Source: Hominimerdicola alba
GTDB lineage: Bacteria; Bacillota; Clostridia; Oscillospirales; Ruminococcaceae
Assembly (NCBI RefSeq): GCF_900109655.1
Contig: NZ_FOAT01000002.1
Coordinates: forward strand, 26,299-90,298
Reading direction: 5' to 3'
Length of the DNA: 64,000 nt
In this document: positions 16,387-24,953 of the stretch, piece by piece
Layout of the letters: each line of letters begins with the position of its first letter
Position numbering within the stretch: position 1 is the first letter of the stretch
The notes under the pieces: model-generated
What the model saw: only the letters and a program-made list of their open reading frames with translations
Databases searched by the model: none
Told to the model about the DNA's origin: nothing
Made by a program: the position numbers and the translations under genes

Positions 16387-17754
16387 CTACTTACCAACGC
16401 AGAATTTTGAGAATACTTCGGCGACAACGGCTTCGGTGGCTTTTTCGCCTGTAAGTTCAAGCAGAGAATCTGCGGCGAAGTCTATCATCACTGTTACAGC
16501 ATCGAGAGTTTCGCCCATATCCAGGGCTTCAAGCGCCGCGCTGAGATTTTCGTGCGCTTTGTCAAGACAGCTTTTCTGTCTTTCGTTGGCGAATATCGTG
16601 CTGTTCACATCGTAATTTTCGGGTGTGAATATCTTTTCCACAGCCGCCTGTATCTGCGACCTGTCATCGAGATTCTTTGCGGATATGCACACGATGTTTT
16701 CGCTGTATCCCCTGAAAAAGCTTTCATCAACGGCGCTTTCAAGGTCGGATTTGTTCAGCACGATAAGGCTTCTCTTGCGTGATGACTTTACCTTTTCAAG
16801 CAGGGCGATGTCGTCGTCATCGGGTTTCACCGAGGTATCAAAAACCTCGATAACGAACATACACTCATCAAGACGCTTTTCAGCCATTTCGACACCTATC
16901 TTCTCTACCTTGTCTTCGGTGTCGCGTATGCCCGCTGTATCAGAAAGTTTGAATACCAGTTCGCCCAGTCTTGCGCTTTCTTCGATAACATCACGGGTAG
17001 TGCCCGCAACATCGGTTACGATAGAACGGTCATAGCCCAGCAGAAGATTCATCAGGGTCGATTTGCCAACATTCGGCTTGCCCGCAATTACAGTATCTAT
17101 TCCCTGCTTTATCAGCATACCGTTGTCATGGTCGGCGATAAGCTTGCCTGTGACAGCCAGGGCATTTTTTATGCTTTCGCGGAGAGCTGTTTCCTCTACT
17201 GCTGGGAGGTCTTCCTCGGGATAATCCACCCATGCCGCCAGCTCGCCCAGAAGCTTTACCAGCTCGCCTGTGACTTTGTGTATCTGCCCGAAAAGGCTGC
17301 CCTGCCTTGTGAGGTTCGCGGAAGCCAGAGCATATTCGCCCTGTGCCGCTATGGTATCCATTACAGCCTCAGCCTGTGTAAGTGAAAGCTTACCGTTGAG
17401 CATAGCGCGCTTTGTGAATTCACCCGCCTGTGCAGGCTCACAGCCGTTTTCAAGACAAAGTCTGAGCACCTTTTTGGTAACATAGATACCGCCGTGGCAT
17501 GATATCTCGCAGACATCTTCACCCGTGTAGGAATGTGGCGCACGGAAAACCGTCAGCACGCCGTCATCCACGGTCTTTTCGCCGTCATGTATCTGACCGT
17601 AGGCGCAGGTGTAGCCCTGCATTTTTTCAACACTCTCACAGGTGAAAGGTTTGAAAACTTTAGCCGCGCACTCAAAAGCGCCCTCGCCGCTTATCCTTAT
17701 AACAGATATACCGCCCTCTGCAAGGGGGGTAGATATAGCACATACAGTTGACAT
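16387..17754 (-). CDS. mnmE: tRNA modification GTPase MnmE
   Basis: The 455-residue protein has the N-terminal formyl-THF-binding domain (ISTPLAEGGISVIRISG), a helical domain, and an embedded G domain with GKPNVGKST (G1), TTRD, DTAG and NKSD. It ends CVGK, the conserved C-terminal Cys motif. With MnmG it makes the cmnm5 modification at U34 of certain tRNAs. It starts 38 bases after mnmG, in the order mnmG then mnmE, the reverse of the usual order. Full length. Confidence 0.96.
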   Translation of the reverse strand: MSTVCAISTPLAEGGISVIRISGEGAFECAAKVFKPFTCESVEKMQGYTCAYGQIHDGEKTVDDGVLTVFRAPHSYTGEDVCEISCHGGIYVTKKVLRLCLENGCEPAQAGEFTKRAMLNGKLSLTQAEAVMDTIAAQGEYALASANLTRQGSLFGQIHKVTGELVKLLGELAAWVDYPEEDLPAVEETALRESIKNALAVTGKLIADHDNGMLIKQGIDTVIAGKPNVGKSTLMNLLLGYDRSIVTDVAGTTRDVIEESARLGELVFKLSDTAGIRDTEDKVEKIGVEMAEKRLDECMFVIEVFDTSVKPDDDDIALLEKVKSSRKRSLIVLNKSDLESAVDESFFRGYSENIVCISAKNLDDRSQIQAAVEKIFTPENYDVNSTIFANERQKSCLDKAHENLSAALEALDMGETLDAVTVMIDFAADSLLELTGEKATEAVVAEVFSKFCVGK

Positions 17755-17792
17755 CTTGTCACTCCTTTGAAATCGTTCCTATTGGGTGCGGG

Positions 17793-19655
17793 CTACTTTA
17801 TAGTCTCAAGATATACCAGCAGAACATTTATATCCGCAGGATTCACACCGCTGATACGGCTTGCCTGTCCTACGGAGAGAGGACGTATCTTCGCCAGCTT
17901 TTCAGCGGCTTCAAGGCGCAGTGAGCCTACCTTTGAATAGTCGATATCCTCGGGTATCTTTTTGTTTTCAAGCTTTCGCATAGCCGCTACCTGCTCCAGC
18001 TGTATCTTGATATATCCCTCGTACTTTATCATCAGCTCCACCTGCTCGCATACATCGTCTGGCAGCTCGGGGCGCTCAGGGTCGATAAATGCAAGACCCT
18101 TGTATGTCAGCTGAGGACGACGAATAAGCTGTGCCAGCTTTATGCCGTTGTTTATTGGGTCTGTGCCCTGTGATACCAGATATTCGTTCAGCTTTTCGGA
18201 GGGCGCAGTGTTTATCGCCGAGATACGCTTTATCTCAGCTTCTATCTGCTCTTTCTTTTTCAGGAAAGCCGCATACCTCTCATCATCGATAAGACCTACA
18301 CTGTGACCTGTCTCGGTAAGTCTCAGGTCGGCGTTGTCCTGCCTCAGCAGAAGTCTGTATTCGCTTCGGCTGGTAAGCATACGGTAAGGGTCGGATACGC
18401 CCTTGGTGCAAAGGTCGTCCACCAGTGTGCCGATGTAACTGCTGGCTCTGTCCAGTACCATGGGTTCTTCGCCTTTAAGTTTCAGTGCGGCGTTTATACC
18501 CGCTACAAGACCCTGTGCCGCCGCTTCCTCATAACCCGATGTGCCGTTGAACTGTCCTGCACCGTATATCCCGTGGAATTCCTTGAATTCAAGGGTGGGC
18601 AGAAGATCGTTGGGGTCACAGCAGTCGTATTCGATAGCATAAGCGTTACGCATTATCTCCACGTTTTCAAGACCCTCGATAGTCCTCAGGAATTTCAGCT
18701 GAACATCAACAGGCAGAGAAGAACTCATGCCCTGGAGATAGTATTCTTCCGTATCAAGACCCATAGGCTCGATAAAAAGCTGATGTCTGGGCTTGTCCGA
18801 AAATCGCATTATCTTGTCCTCGATGGAAGGACAGTACCTTGGACCGATAGCGTGTATCCTGCCCGAATATATAGGCGAAAGATGGATATTATCGGTTATG
18901 ACCTTGTGAGTTTCAGCGTTGGTGTAGCCCACATAGCAGTCAACCTTGTTTTCGATATCGCCGTTATTGGTGAATGAGAAAGGTGTGATATCATCATCGC
19001 CGTGCTGGACTTCAAGCTTTGAAAAATCGATGGAACGCTTATGTACTCTGGCGGGAGTGCCTGTTTTGAAGCGGCGTAAAGTCATGCCCGCAGCTTTCAG
19101 GCTGTCGGAGAGCTTTCTTGCAGGAAGTACCGAATCAGGGCCGCTGGGATAGGTGGTAGTACCTACGTGTATCTCGCCGTTAAGGTAAGTGCCGCTGGCG
19201 ATGATGACAGCTTTACAGCCGTATTCAACACCCAGATGTGTGCGCACACCGCGGACGGTCCTGCCGTCATCTTCAAACAGTACATCTGTTATCTCAGCCT
19301 GTTTCAGGAAAAGCCCCTCGGTGTCCTCGATGGTCTTTTTCATAAGCCTGTGATAAGCCACACGGTCTATCTGCGCACGCAGGCTGTGTACCGCAGGGCC
19401 TTTGCCGCGGTTCAGCATACGGCTCTGTATAAGGGTCTTGTCCGCCGCCTTGCCCATCTCGCCGCCTAGAGCGTCTATCTCGCGCACAAGATGACCCTTT
19501 GCAGTACCGCCTATCGACGGATTGCAGGGCATATTGGCAACAGCGTCCAGCGTTATGGTGAACAATGCAGTTTTAAGACCAAGTCTTGCCCCTGCCAGCG
19601 CAGCCTCACAGCCCGCATGACCTGCGCCAATAACTATGATATCAAAATTTTCCAT
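17793..19655 (-). CDS. mnmG: tRNA U34 carboxymethylaminomethyl enzyme MnmG
   Basis: The 620-residue protein is of full family length. It shows the FAD-binding GAGHAGCEAALAGARLG, PCNPSIGGTAKGHLVREIDALGG, and the C-terminal GidA region with YIGTLVDDLCTKGVSDPYRM and SRSEYRLLLRQDNADLRL. It is the FAD and NADH partner of MnmE in tRNA wobble uridine modification. The GAAGGAGCAG site precedes the ATG. It lies just after a terminator of the upstream small gene, so a promoter should lie within the 50 bases between, though none is clear. Confidence 0.97.
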   Translation of the reverse strand: MENFDIIVIGAGHAGCEAALAGARLGLKTALFTITLDAVANMPCNPSIGGTAKGHLVREIDALGGEMGKAADKTLIQSRMLNRGKGPAVHSLRAQIDRVAYHRLMKKTIEDTEGLFLKQAEITDVLFEDDGRTVRGVRTHLGVEYGCKAVIIASGTYLNGEIHVGTTTYPSGPDSVLPARKLSDSLKAAGMTLRRFKTGTPARVHKRSIDFSKLEVQHGDDDITPFSFTNNGDIENKVDCYVGYTNAETHKVITDNIHLSPIYSGRIHAIGPRYCPSIEDKIMRFSDKPRHQLFIEPMGLDTEEYYLQGMSSSLPVDVQLKFLRTIEGLENVEIMRNAYAIEYDCCDPNDLLPTLEFKEFHGIYGAGQFNGTSGYEEAAAQGLVAGINAALKLKGEEPMVLDRASSYIGTLVDDLCTKGVSDPYRMLTSRSEYRLLLRQDNADLRLTETGHSVGLIDDERYAAFLKKKEQIEAEIKRISAINTAPSEKLNEYLVSQGTDPINNGIKLAQLIRRPQLTYKGLAFIDPERPELPDDVCEQVELMIKYEGYIKIQLEQVAAMRKLENKKIPEDIDYSKVGSLRLEAAEKLAKIRPLSVGQASRISGVNPADINVLLVYLETIK

Positions 19656-19680
19656 ACGGTCTGCTCCTTCTCAAAAAACT

Positions 19681-19705
19681 CGCCGCACCACATAAAGGTG
19701 CGGCG
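19681..19705 (-). terminator. Terminator upstream of mnmG
   Basis: CGCCGCACC and GGTGCGGCG pair with a seven-base loop. On the minus strand AGTTTTTTGAG follows, so this ends the transcript of the 19736-20023 gene. Confidence 0.88.
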
Positions 19706-19735
19706 AAGATACGGTTCTTCCGTGTATACATTACC

Positions 19736-20023
19736 CTAATCGTGCTGAGCTTTCAGCAGTTTTTTATTCAGCTTTGCTATCTTTTTTTGCAAGTCCTTTA
19801 TCTGCCGTTCTTTGGAAAACAGGGTATTCTGATAGCTTATCACTTCTTCTCTCAGCCGAAAAATATCTTTGTCCTTATTATCGAGCATAGAGCGGTATCT
19901 GCGGCAGATGCCTGCGTATTCAAGGCACATCCTGCCGTAATTTTCGCACATTATCTCACTGCGTTCTTTCGGGGTATTTACTTTTCCGAAAGCGTCTGTA
20001 TCAACATTTTTAAATTCGCTCAT
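19736..20023 (-). CDS. Small coiled-coil hypothetical protein
   Basis: The 95-residue protein has no recognised domain. Residues 45-95 are strongly charged with heptad spacing (IFRLREEVISYQ, KDLQKKIAKLNKKLLKAQ), so a coiled coil is likely. It has two Cys in the middle part. AGGAGAATG-type site precedes the ATG, and a terminator follows the stop, so it looks like a real gene. It lies about 90 bases after serS on the same strand. Confidence 0.8.
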   Translation of the reverse strand: MSEFKNVDTDAFGKVNTPKERSEIMCENYGRMCLEYAGICRRYRSMLDNKDKDIFRLREEVISYQNTLFSKERQIKDLQKKIAKLNKKLLKAQHD

Positions 20024-20114
20024 GCTTTCATTCTCCTATAAATATCATTGTCGGAGATGGTACAGCAAACGCCTCTCCCCGCCCTGAGGACGGAGAAAGT
20101 GCGCATAATTATTA

Positions 20115-21404
20115 TTACTTTGTGGGAACCAGCTTGTCCTTGCCGCCCATGTACATTCTCAGGGGTTCGGGGATAGATACTGTGCCGTCGCCGTTGAGGT
20201 TATTCTCAAGGAAAGCTATCAGCATTCTGGGAGGAGCAACAACGGTATTGTTCAGGGTGTGTGCAAAGTACTTGCTGCCGTCCTCGCCCTTTACTCTTAT
20301 CTGGAGTCTTCTTGCCTGAGCATCGCCCAGATTCGAGCAGGAACCTACCTCGAAGTACTTCTTCTGTCTGGGGCTCCAAGCTTCAACGTCACAGCTCTTT
20401 ACCTTCAGGTCAGCCAGGTCACCCGAGCAGCACTCGAGAGTACGTACAGGGATATCCAGTGAACGGAAGAAGTCAACAGAGTTCTGCCACAGCTTGTCAT
20501 ACCAGGTCTTGCTGTCTTCAGGCTTGCAGACAACGATCATTTCCTGCTTTTCGAACTGGTGTATACGGTACACACCTCTCTCCTCGATGCCGTGAGCGCC
20601 TACCTCTTTACGGAAGCAGGGAGAATAGCTGGTGAGGGTCTGGGGCAGGGTAGCCTCAGGCAGAGTTGTCTTGATGAACTTGCCTATCATGGAGTGCTCG
20701 GAAGTACCTATCAGGTACAGATCCTCGCCCTCGATCTTGTACATCATGTTCTCCATCTCAGCGAAGCTCATAACGCCTGTAACAACGCTGGATCTTATCA
20801 TGAAAGGAGGTACATAGTAAGTAAATCCCCTGTCGATCATGAAATCTCTTGCATAGGAGAGTATAGCAGAGTGAAGTCTTGCGATATCGCCCTTGAGGTA
20901 GTAGAAACCGTTGCCCGATGTCTCTCTTGCAGCGTCAAGGTCGATGCCGTCGAATGACTCCATGATATCAACATGGTAGGGAACTTCAAAATCGGGAACA
21001 ACAGGCTCACCGAACTTTTCTATCTCAACATTCTCGCTGTCGTCCTTGCCTATGGGCACGCTGTCATCGATGATGTTGGGGATGACCAGCATTCTCTCGC
21101 GGATCTTAGCTTCCAGCTCTTCTTCCTTGACTTCCAGATCAGCCAGTTCCTTAGCCATAGCGTTGACCTCAGCCTTAACAGCCTCAGCCTCCTCCTTCTG
21201 ACCCTTGCCCATCAGAGCGCCTATCTGCTTGCTCTTGACGTTTCTCTGGTTTCTCAGTTCGTCTGCCTTGGTACGTGCAGCTCTGTATTCCTTATCAAAT
21301 TCAGCGACCTCATCTACCATAACGAGCTTTTCGTCCTGGAACTTCTTCTTGATGTTCTCCTTGACGAGATCGGGGTTAGTTCTTATAAGCTTGATATCTA
21401 TCAT
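20115..21404 (-). CDS. serS: Seryl-tRNA synthetase
   Basis: The 429-residue protein is a standard bacterial class II SerRS. The N-terminal helical arm for the tRNA long variable loop spans about 25-105. Motif 2 reads SPCFRKEVGAHGIEERGVYRIHQF-type sequence (SPCFRKEVGAHG visible), and motif 3 is NNTVVAPPRMLIAFLENN-like. It charges tRNA-Ser and supplies Ser-tRNA for selenocysteine where used. No T-box is seen: the leader is about 45 bases long. Confidence 0.97.
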   Translation of the reverse strand: MIDIKLIRTNPDLVKENIKKKFQDEKLVMVDEVAEFDKEYRAARTKADELRNQRNVKSKQIGALMGKGQKEEAEAVKAEVNAMAKELADLEVKEEELEAKIRERMLVIPNIIDDSVPIGKDDSENVEIEKFGEPVVPDFEVPYHVDIMESFDGIDLDAARETSGNGFYYLKGDIARLHSAILSYARDFMIDRGFTYYVPPFMIRSSVVTGVMSFAEMENMMYKIEGEDLYLIGTSEHSMIGKFIKTTLPEATLPQTLTSYSPCFRKEVGAHGIEERGVYRIHQFEKQEMIVVCKPEDSKTWYDKLWQNSVDFFRSLDIPVRTLECCSGDLADLKVKSCDVEAWSPRQKKYFEVGSCSNLGDAQARRLQIRVKGEDGSKYFAHTLNNTVVAPPRMLIAFLENNLNGDGTVSIPEPLRMYMGGKDKLVPTK

Positions 21405-21452
21405 ATCTATTACTCCTCACCTGGGGCTTCCGCCCAAAATTTATCAACTTAT

Positions 21453-21481
21453 AGTGTATCATTTATTATAGGTTTTGTCAA
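21453..21481 (-). promoter_or_regulatory. serS promoter
   Basis: On the minus strand TTGACA (21476-21481) and TACACT (21453-21458) are 17 bases apart, with a short leader and no room for a T-box riboswitch. Confidence 0.7.
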
Positions 21482-21617
21482 GTCCCGAAGACTGTGGCTT
21501 TCAATAAATGCTTAGTAACTGCCGATATTGATTTCACAAAAACAGAGTACAGCAGGTTTATATTATTGTTAAAAACGCCTAAATTTGTCTTAAAATAGAA
21601 AAAGTTGTGAAAAGCCC

Positions 21618-21647
21618 TTGAAACTTTGGGCGAAAATGTTGTATAAT
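21618..21647 (+). promoter_or_regulatory. Promoter of the divIC-like gene
   Basis: TTGAAA (21618-21623) and TATAAT (21642-21647) are 18 bases apart. The next gene starts at 21706. Confidence 0.7.
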
Positions 21648-21705
21648 ACTTGGGAGTAGACTTCTGTTTTATAATAATGTATGTGAAGTCGGAAAGGAGC
21701 AGACG

Positions 21706-22248
21706 ATGAAACGGGACGACGAGCTTGATATCCATGACGAAAATACAGAAAATGACAATGATCTCGGGGACGCTGCTGAGCTTGTAAAGGCGGCTGAACT
21801 GAATGTTACTGACGATACCGAAGATGATAACGAGTATACCAAGTCGGATGAGGAATATGCCGAAGAGTATGCGGACGATGTCTATATCGAAAATGTGCCC
21901 GAAACAGACGATGATGAACCTCTGCCCGATGATGAAGATGATATCGGAGAGAGTGCTGCGCCCAAGAGCAAGCGAAGTGTGTTCAGACCTGTGCTGTTTG
22001 CTATAATCGTGTGCTTCTGTGTCATAGCAGCGGTGGATATGATGTCTCAGCAGAATGAGATAGAACAGCTGCGGCAGGAAACTGTCATGATGACCGGCAA
22101 GATAGAAGAAACAAAGCAGAAGAACGACGAGTATACCGCTCTGCTTGAAGCGGAGGAAGACGAGTTCATGGAGAGAGTGGCTGTTGAACAGCTGGGTTAC
22201 TCTTACCCCAATGAAAGACGCTACTACATAGTGAACAAGTCAGAATAA
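21706..22248 (+). CDS. Septum formation initiator (DivIC/FtsB-like)
   Basis: The 180-residue protein has a very acidic cytoplasmic N-terminus (about 1-85), one membrane helix (about 92-112, PVLFAIIVCFCVIAAV), then an outer coiled coil (QQNEIEQLRQETVMMTG) and the DivIC/FtsB tail VAVEQLGYSYPNERRYYIV. Members of this family join FtsL and FtsQ/DivIB at the division septum. The acidic cytoplasmic arm is longer than in B. subtilis DivIC. It is followed by an S1-domain gene, an arrangement like divIC-yabR in other Firmicutes. Confidence 0.88.
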   Translation: MKRDDELDIHDENTENDNDLGDAAELVKAAELNVTDDTEDDNEYTKSDEEYAEEYADDVYIENVPETDDDEPLPDDEDDIGESAAPKSKRSVFRPVLFAIIVCFCVIAAVDMMSQQNEIEQLRQETVMMTGKIEETKQKNDEYTALLEAEEDEFMERVAVEQLGYSYPNERRYYIVNKSE

Positions 22249-22350
22249 AAGATACGAAATATTGCAAATGGTATGGTACGGTATCCGTTGGGTACGAAAA
22301 TATGCCGTTTGTACAAATAAATAAAAATAAAGTGAGGAAGTAAAATCCAG

Positions 22351-22869
22351 ATGCAGCTTGAAGTAGGAAAGATCTATGAAGGAAAAGTAACCGGTATCAC
22401 AAAGTTCGGCGCTTTTGTTGAGCTTGACAAGGATACCACCGGCATGGTACATATCTCCGAGGTGGCTAACACCTTCGTAAGCGAGATTAAGGACCATCTG
22501 CAGGAGGGTCAGTCTGTCAAGGTAAAGGTGCTGAGCATGGGCGAGGACGGCAAGATATCTCTGTCCATAAAGAAGGCACAGCCCGCTCCCCCGAAGAAAA
22601 TGGGCGATAAGGGCGGCAGACCTCAGGGCGGAAATAATAACCGCGGCAGTCAGGGCAGACCTCAGGGCGGTTTCAGACCCCGCCGAGATGACAGACCTCC
22701 TCAGGACTTCAGCAAGAACCCGCCCCCAATATACGACCCCAACCAGAAATCCGGCAATGCGGATTTTGAAGATATGCTCAGTAAGTTCAAAGCGTCCAGC
22801 GACGAGAAGTTCTCCGATCTCAAAAAGATCACCGATAACAAGAGACGTTCACCCTCTCGCAGAAAGTAA
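22351..22869 (+). CDS. S1 RNA-binding domain protein (YabR-like)
   Basis: The 172-residue protein has one S1 domain at 1-75 (VGKIYEGKVTGITKFGAFVE, GMVHISEVA, VKVKVLSMGEDGKISLSIK). A Gly/Arg/Gln-rich disordered part follows (PQGGNNNRGSQGRPQGG), then a short charged tail. S1 domains bind single-stranded RNA; the RGG-like part may add affinity. Position right after a divIC-like gene matches yabR in Bacillus. The AGGAAG site lies about a dozen bases before the ATG, longer than usual. Confidence 0.9.
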   Translation: MQLEVGKIYEGKVTGITKFGAFVELDKDTTGMVHISEVANTFVSEIKDHLQEGQSVKVKVLSMGEDGKISLSIKKAQPAPPKKMGDKGGRPQGGNNNRGSQGRPQGGFRPRRDDRPPQDFSKNPPPIYDPNQKSGNADFEDMLSKFKASSDEKFSDLKKITDNKRRSPSRRK

Positions 22870-22884
22870 TTACGGAGTCAGGCT

Positions 22885-23148
22885 ATGGATAAATTCAAAA
22901 AGACCTTTGCATTTTTGTTCTTTGTGATATCAGGCATAATCCTCGGAGGCTTTCTCGCTGAGGTATGCCAGAATATACCCTATTTCAACTGGATGTCATG
23001 GGGCAAGGATATAGGTATTGAGAACTGGAATGTTGATCTGTATGTTATCAGATTCCATATCGGATTTATGATACGCGCTACACTTTCACAGATGGTGACT
23101 ATATCGCTGGCGCTCGTACTCTTCTCTAAGATCGGCAAAAACTTATGA
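22885..23148 (+). CDS. DUF4321 membrane protein
   Basis: The 87-residue protein has two membrane helices (about 8-28 and 63-82) joined by a short outer loop with several Trp. It resembles the DUF4321 family, small membrane proteins of clostridia with no known role. The stop overlaps the start of the next gene by four bases, so the two are translationally coupled. Confidence 0.82.
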   Translation: MDKFKKTFAFLFFVISGIILGGFLAEVCQNIPYFNWMSWGKDIGIENWNVDLYVIRFHIGFMIRATLSQMVTISLALVLFSKIGKNL

Positions 23149-23834
23149 GAAAATTCTTCAGAGCCCTGCTTGCAGGACTTTCAGCCGCTGTCATGCTGGG
23201 CAGCTGCGGTGAAACCGAGGATAAGGCAGGTGGTCTGCTGGTAAAGCAGGCGCGGGAGGATTATGCTTCTCTAAACAGTGCCAAGGTCATAATGACAAAT
23301 ATAGATTCCGGCGAGGAAGAACAGTGCTTCACCTTTAAATACGATGAAAAGGATACACTGGTATATTCCTATTACGGCAAAAGCGATAACAGCGAGTACG
23401 CACAGTTCAATAACGGGCTGGAATGTTTCACCTACGAAAACGGCGAGGTGAAATATTCGGTAAACGGCGATGCGGATTTCGTCAGGTATACAAGAAAAAT
23501 GCCCCACCCTCAGGCGGACGAGGGTCTGCTGATATATACCCCCAAGAATATAACCTCGGCAAAAGAGGAAACTATCGACGGCGGTATAAAAGTCACCCAC
23601 GTTTACGATCCGCAGAAGATAGGCGCAAAAGTCGAAGACGGCGAGGTCACGGGGTTCACGGCAGAGTATTATTTCGATAACGACGGTAAGCTTGAATACT
23701 TCACCGAGACCACCACATCCGAAACTGACGGCAAAGAACAGACCTATGCGTACAGGGTCGATATAACCGAAAAAAACAGTGTTGGTACTGTTGAAAACAC
23801 TGTAAATCAATTTATGAACGATAAGGCGGGCTGA
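23145..23834 (+). CDS. Putative lipoprotein
   Basis: The 229-residue protein has a lipoprotein signal (MRKFFRALLAGLSAAVMLGSC), with the lipobox cysteine at residue 21. The rest has a beta-rich, LolA/LppX-like look: KVIMTNIDSGEEEQCFTFKY, then GLECFTYENGEVKYSV, and later AEYYFDNDGKLEYFTETT. A lipid- or ligand-binding role in that fold is inference. The stop codon lies inside the terminator hairpin. Upstream overlap with the DUF4321 gene suggests a single transcript. Confidence 0.82.
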   Translation: MRKFFRALLAGLSAAVMLGSCGETEDKAGGLLVKQAREDYASLNSAKVIMTNIDSGEEEQCFTFKYDEKDTLVYSYYGKSDNSEYAQFNNGLECFTYENGEVKYSVNGDADFVRYTRKMPHPQADEGLLIYTPKNITSAKEETIDGGIKVTHVYDPQKIGAKVEDGEVTGFTAEYYFDNDGKLEYFTETTTSETDGKEQTYAYRVDITEKNSVGTVENTVNQFMNDKAG

Positions 23835-23853
23835 TATACTATAGTTCCCGCCT
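23824..23853 (+). terminator. Terminator overlapping the lipoprotein stop codon
   Basis: AGGCGGG (23824-23830) pairs with CCCGCCT (23847-23853), followed by GTTTTTAT. Confidence 0.8.
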
Positions 23854-23873
23854 GTTTTTATAGGGAGATAACG

Positions 23874-24497
23874 ATGGTAGTAAATTACACAGAAGAGATA
23901 CACGGAATAAAATTCAGATTTTCATCGGAAATAGCACTTCGCCCCTTTGTTGAACCTCTGCTTGAAGCGATAGAACATATCCCCGCAGAAAGAATAAAGG
24001 ACGGTTTCAGGATAAGGGCAGGATTCTCCACATTCCTGTTGAGTGAACATAACGGCGGCTTCGATATAGCCGCCCCTGATTTCACCGATGACCCCCTCAC
24101 CGCACTCAATACCGACCTTACAACAGCCCTTGAAATTCAGTACAGACAGGTTCTTCTGCTGAAAAAACTGGGCGTTATGGGTGACGCTGTGCATTTCTAC
24201 GATAAGATGGCAGTGGCGAAAGGCGCACTTGAAAAAGATAACCTTGTGATGACCCGCTTCAAAGAGATGGGTTCATCGGGCTGGCAGGTAAACAGCTATT
24301 CCTATGACGAAAAAGGCAAAGCGGAGATAGACGATGCAACAGTGTTCGAGCCTGTATTCGTGTATAAGCTTATGTTGAAAAGACCCGAATTGCTGGACTT
24401 CATGTGTCTGCCGTATGGGTATACAGCAGTGTTCAGAGGTGAAGACCTGGCAGAGCTGTTTGATGATGCGGGAGAGAGTCTGATATATAACTCGTAG
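23874..24497 (+). CDS. Hypothetical protein, possibly Imm33/DUF2185-like
   Basis: The 207-residue soluble protein has no signal peptide. The order GGFDIAAPDFTDDPLTAL, then VHFYDKMAVAKGALEKDN, then GSSGWQVNS, then RPELLDFMCLPYGYTAVFRG recalls Imm33/DUF2185-type proteins, which are predicted immunity proteins in polymorphic toxin systems. I recall that from pattern only and cannot verify it. No toxin gene is next to it. It follows a terminator, with a GGGAG site before the ATG, and is followed by repeats. Confidence 0.78.
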   Translation: MVVNYTEEIHGIKFRFSSEIALRPFVEPLLEAIEHIPAERIKDGFRIRAGFSTFLLSEHNGGFDIAAPDFTDDPLTALNTDLTTALEIQYRQVLLLKKLGVMGDAVHFYDKMAVAKGALEKDNLVMTRFKEMGSSGWQVNSYSYDEKGKAEIDDATVFEPVFVYKLMLKRPELLDFMCLPYGYTAVFRGEDLAELFDDAGESLIYNS

Positions 24498-24510
24498 CAA
24501 CAGCAAACAA

Positions 24511-24567
24511 GCGGAGAATAGCCAAAAGAGAGCTTTTGGTCAAGCTTTTCGCGAAAAGCTTGCGGTA
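24511..24567. repeat. Palindromic repeat with AAGAGAGCTTTTGGTCAAGCTT core
   Basis: The word GAGAGCTTTTGGTCAAGCTT also occurs in the 46106-46181 palindrome. Here it leads into a second hairpin, AAGCTTTTCGCGAAAAGCTT, a perfect palindrome. A CAGTCAGC..GCTGACTG hairpin follows at about 24577-24596. Confidence 0.75.
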
Positions 24568-24660
24568 TGTTTGCACAGTCAGCAAAGCTGACTGTTGGCA
24601 GAGCCCTCAATCACCAAGGCACGAAACCAAAATGCACAGCGAACAATAAGAGTAAAGCAA

Positions 24661-24715
24661 ACTTCCGACCTGTCAAAAAGGCGCGGCACGCGGTCGACGC
24701 AGTTACCGTTACAAA
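24661..24715 (+). repeat. Dispersed repeat R1, copy b
   Basis: This copy of the 6123-6176 sequence is joined directly to repeat R2 copy b. Shared words include CTGTCAAAA and CACGCGGTCGACG. Confidence 0.85.
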
Positions 24716-24719
24716 AATA

Positions 24720-24868
24720 CGAGCGTGGACAAATCGAACAGTCCACGCTCTTTCTATATGCGTGAGATATTGCCGCGCCCGCCGTCAAACAGCGATAGCC
24801 ACAGCCGACGCAGTCGCTGTTATTTGACGGCTCGCCCCGCAAGGGGCGACAAATGTCCCTACGCAAAC
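24720..24868 (+). repeat. Modular repeat R2, copy b
   Basis: The modules are hairpin GAGCGTGGAC..GTCCACGCTC, shared TTTCTATATGCG..ATATTGCCGCGCCCG, private hairpin GCCGTCAAA..TTTGACGGC with inner CAGCGA..TCGCTG, and shared tail AGGGGCGACAAATGTCCC..ACGCAAAC. Copy a at 7368-7492 is in the opposite strand. With R1 and the preceding palindromes, this explains most of the 24498-24953 gap. Confidence 0.85.
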
Positions 24869-24953
24869 TATCTGTGTAAATCCGATGACTCCCCCCGAGG
24901 AACAAGGGGCGACCTGATACCGCACTACTATGGATAAAAATCCAACAAAAAAC

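Noticed and set aside
21405-21452. Possible T-box riboswitch upstream of serS
   Set aside because: The promoter lies less than 80 bases from the start and no specifier hairpin or T-box sequence is present.
24480-24953. Possible CRISPR array from repeated hairpins
   Set aside because: The repeats are few, of unequal length and mosaic; there are no regular spacers and no cas genes.
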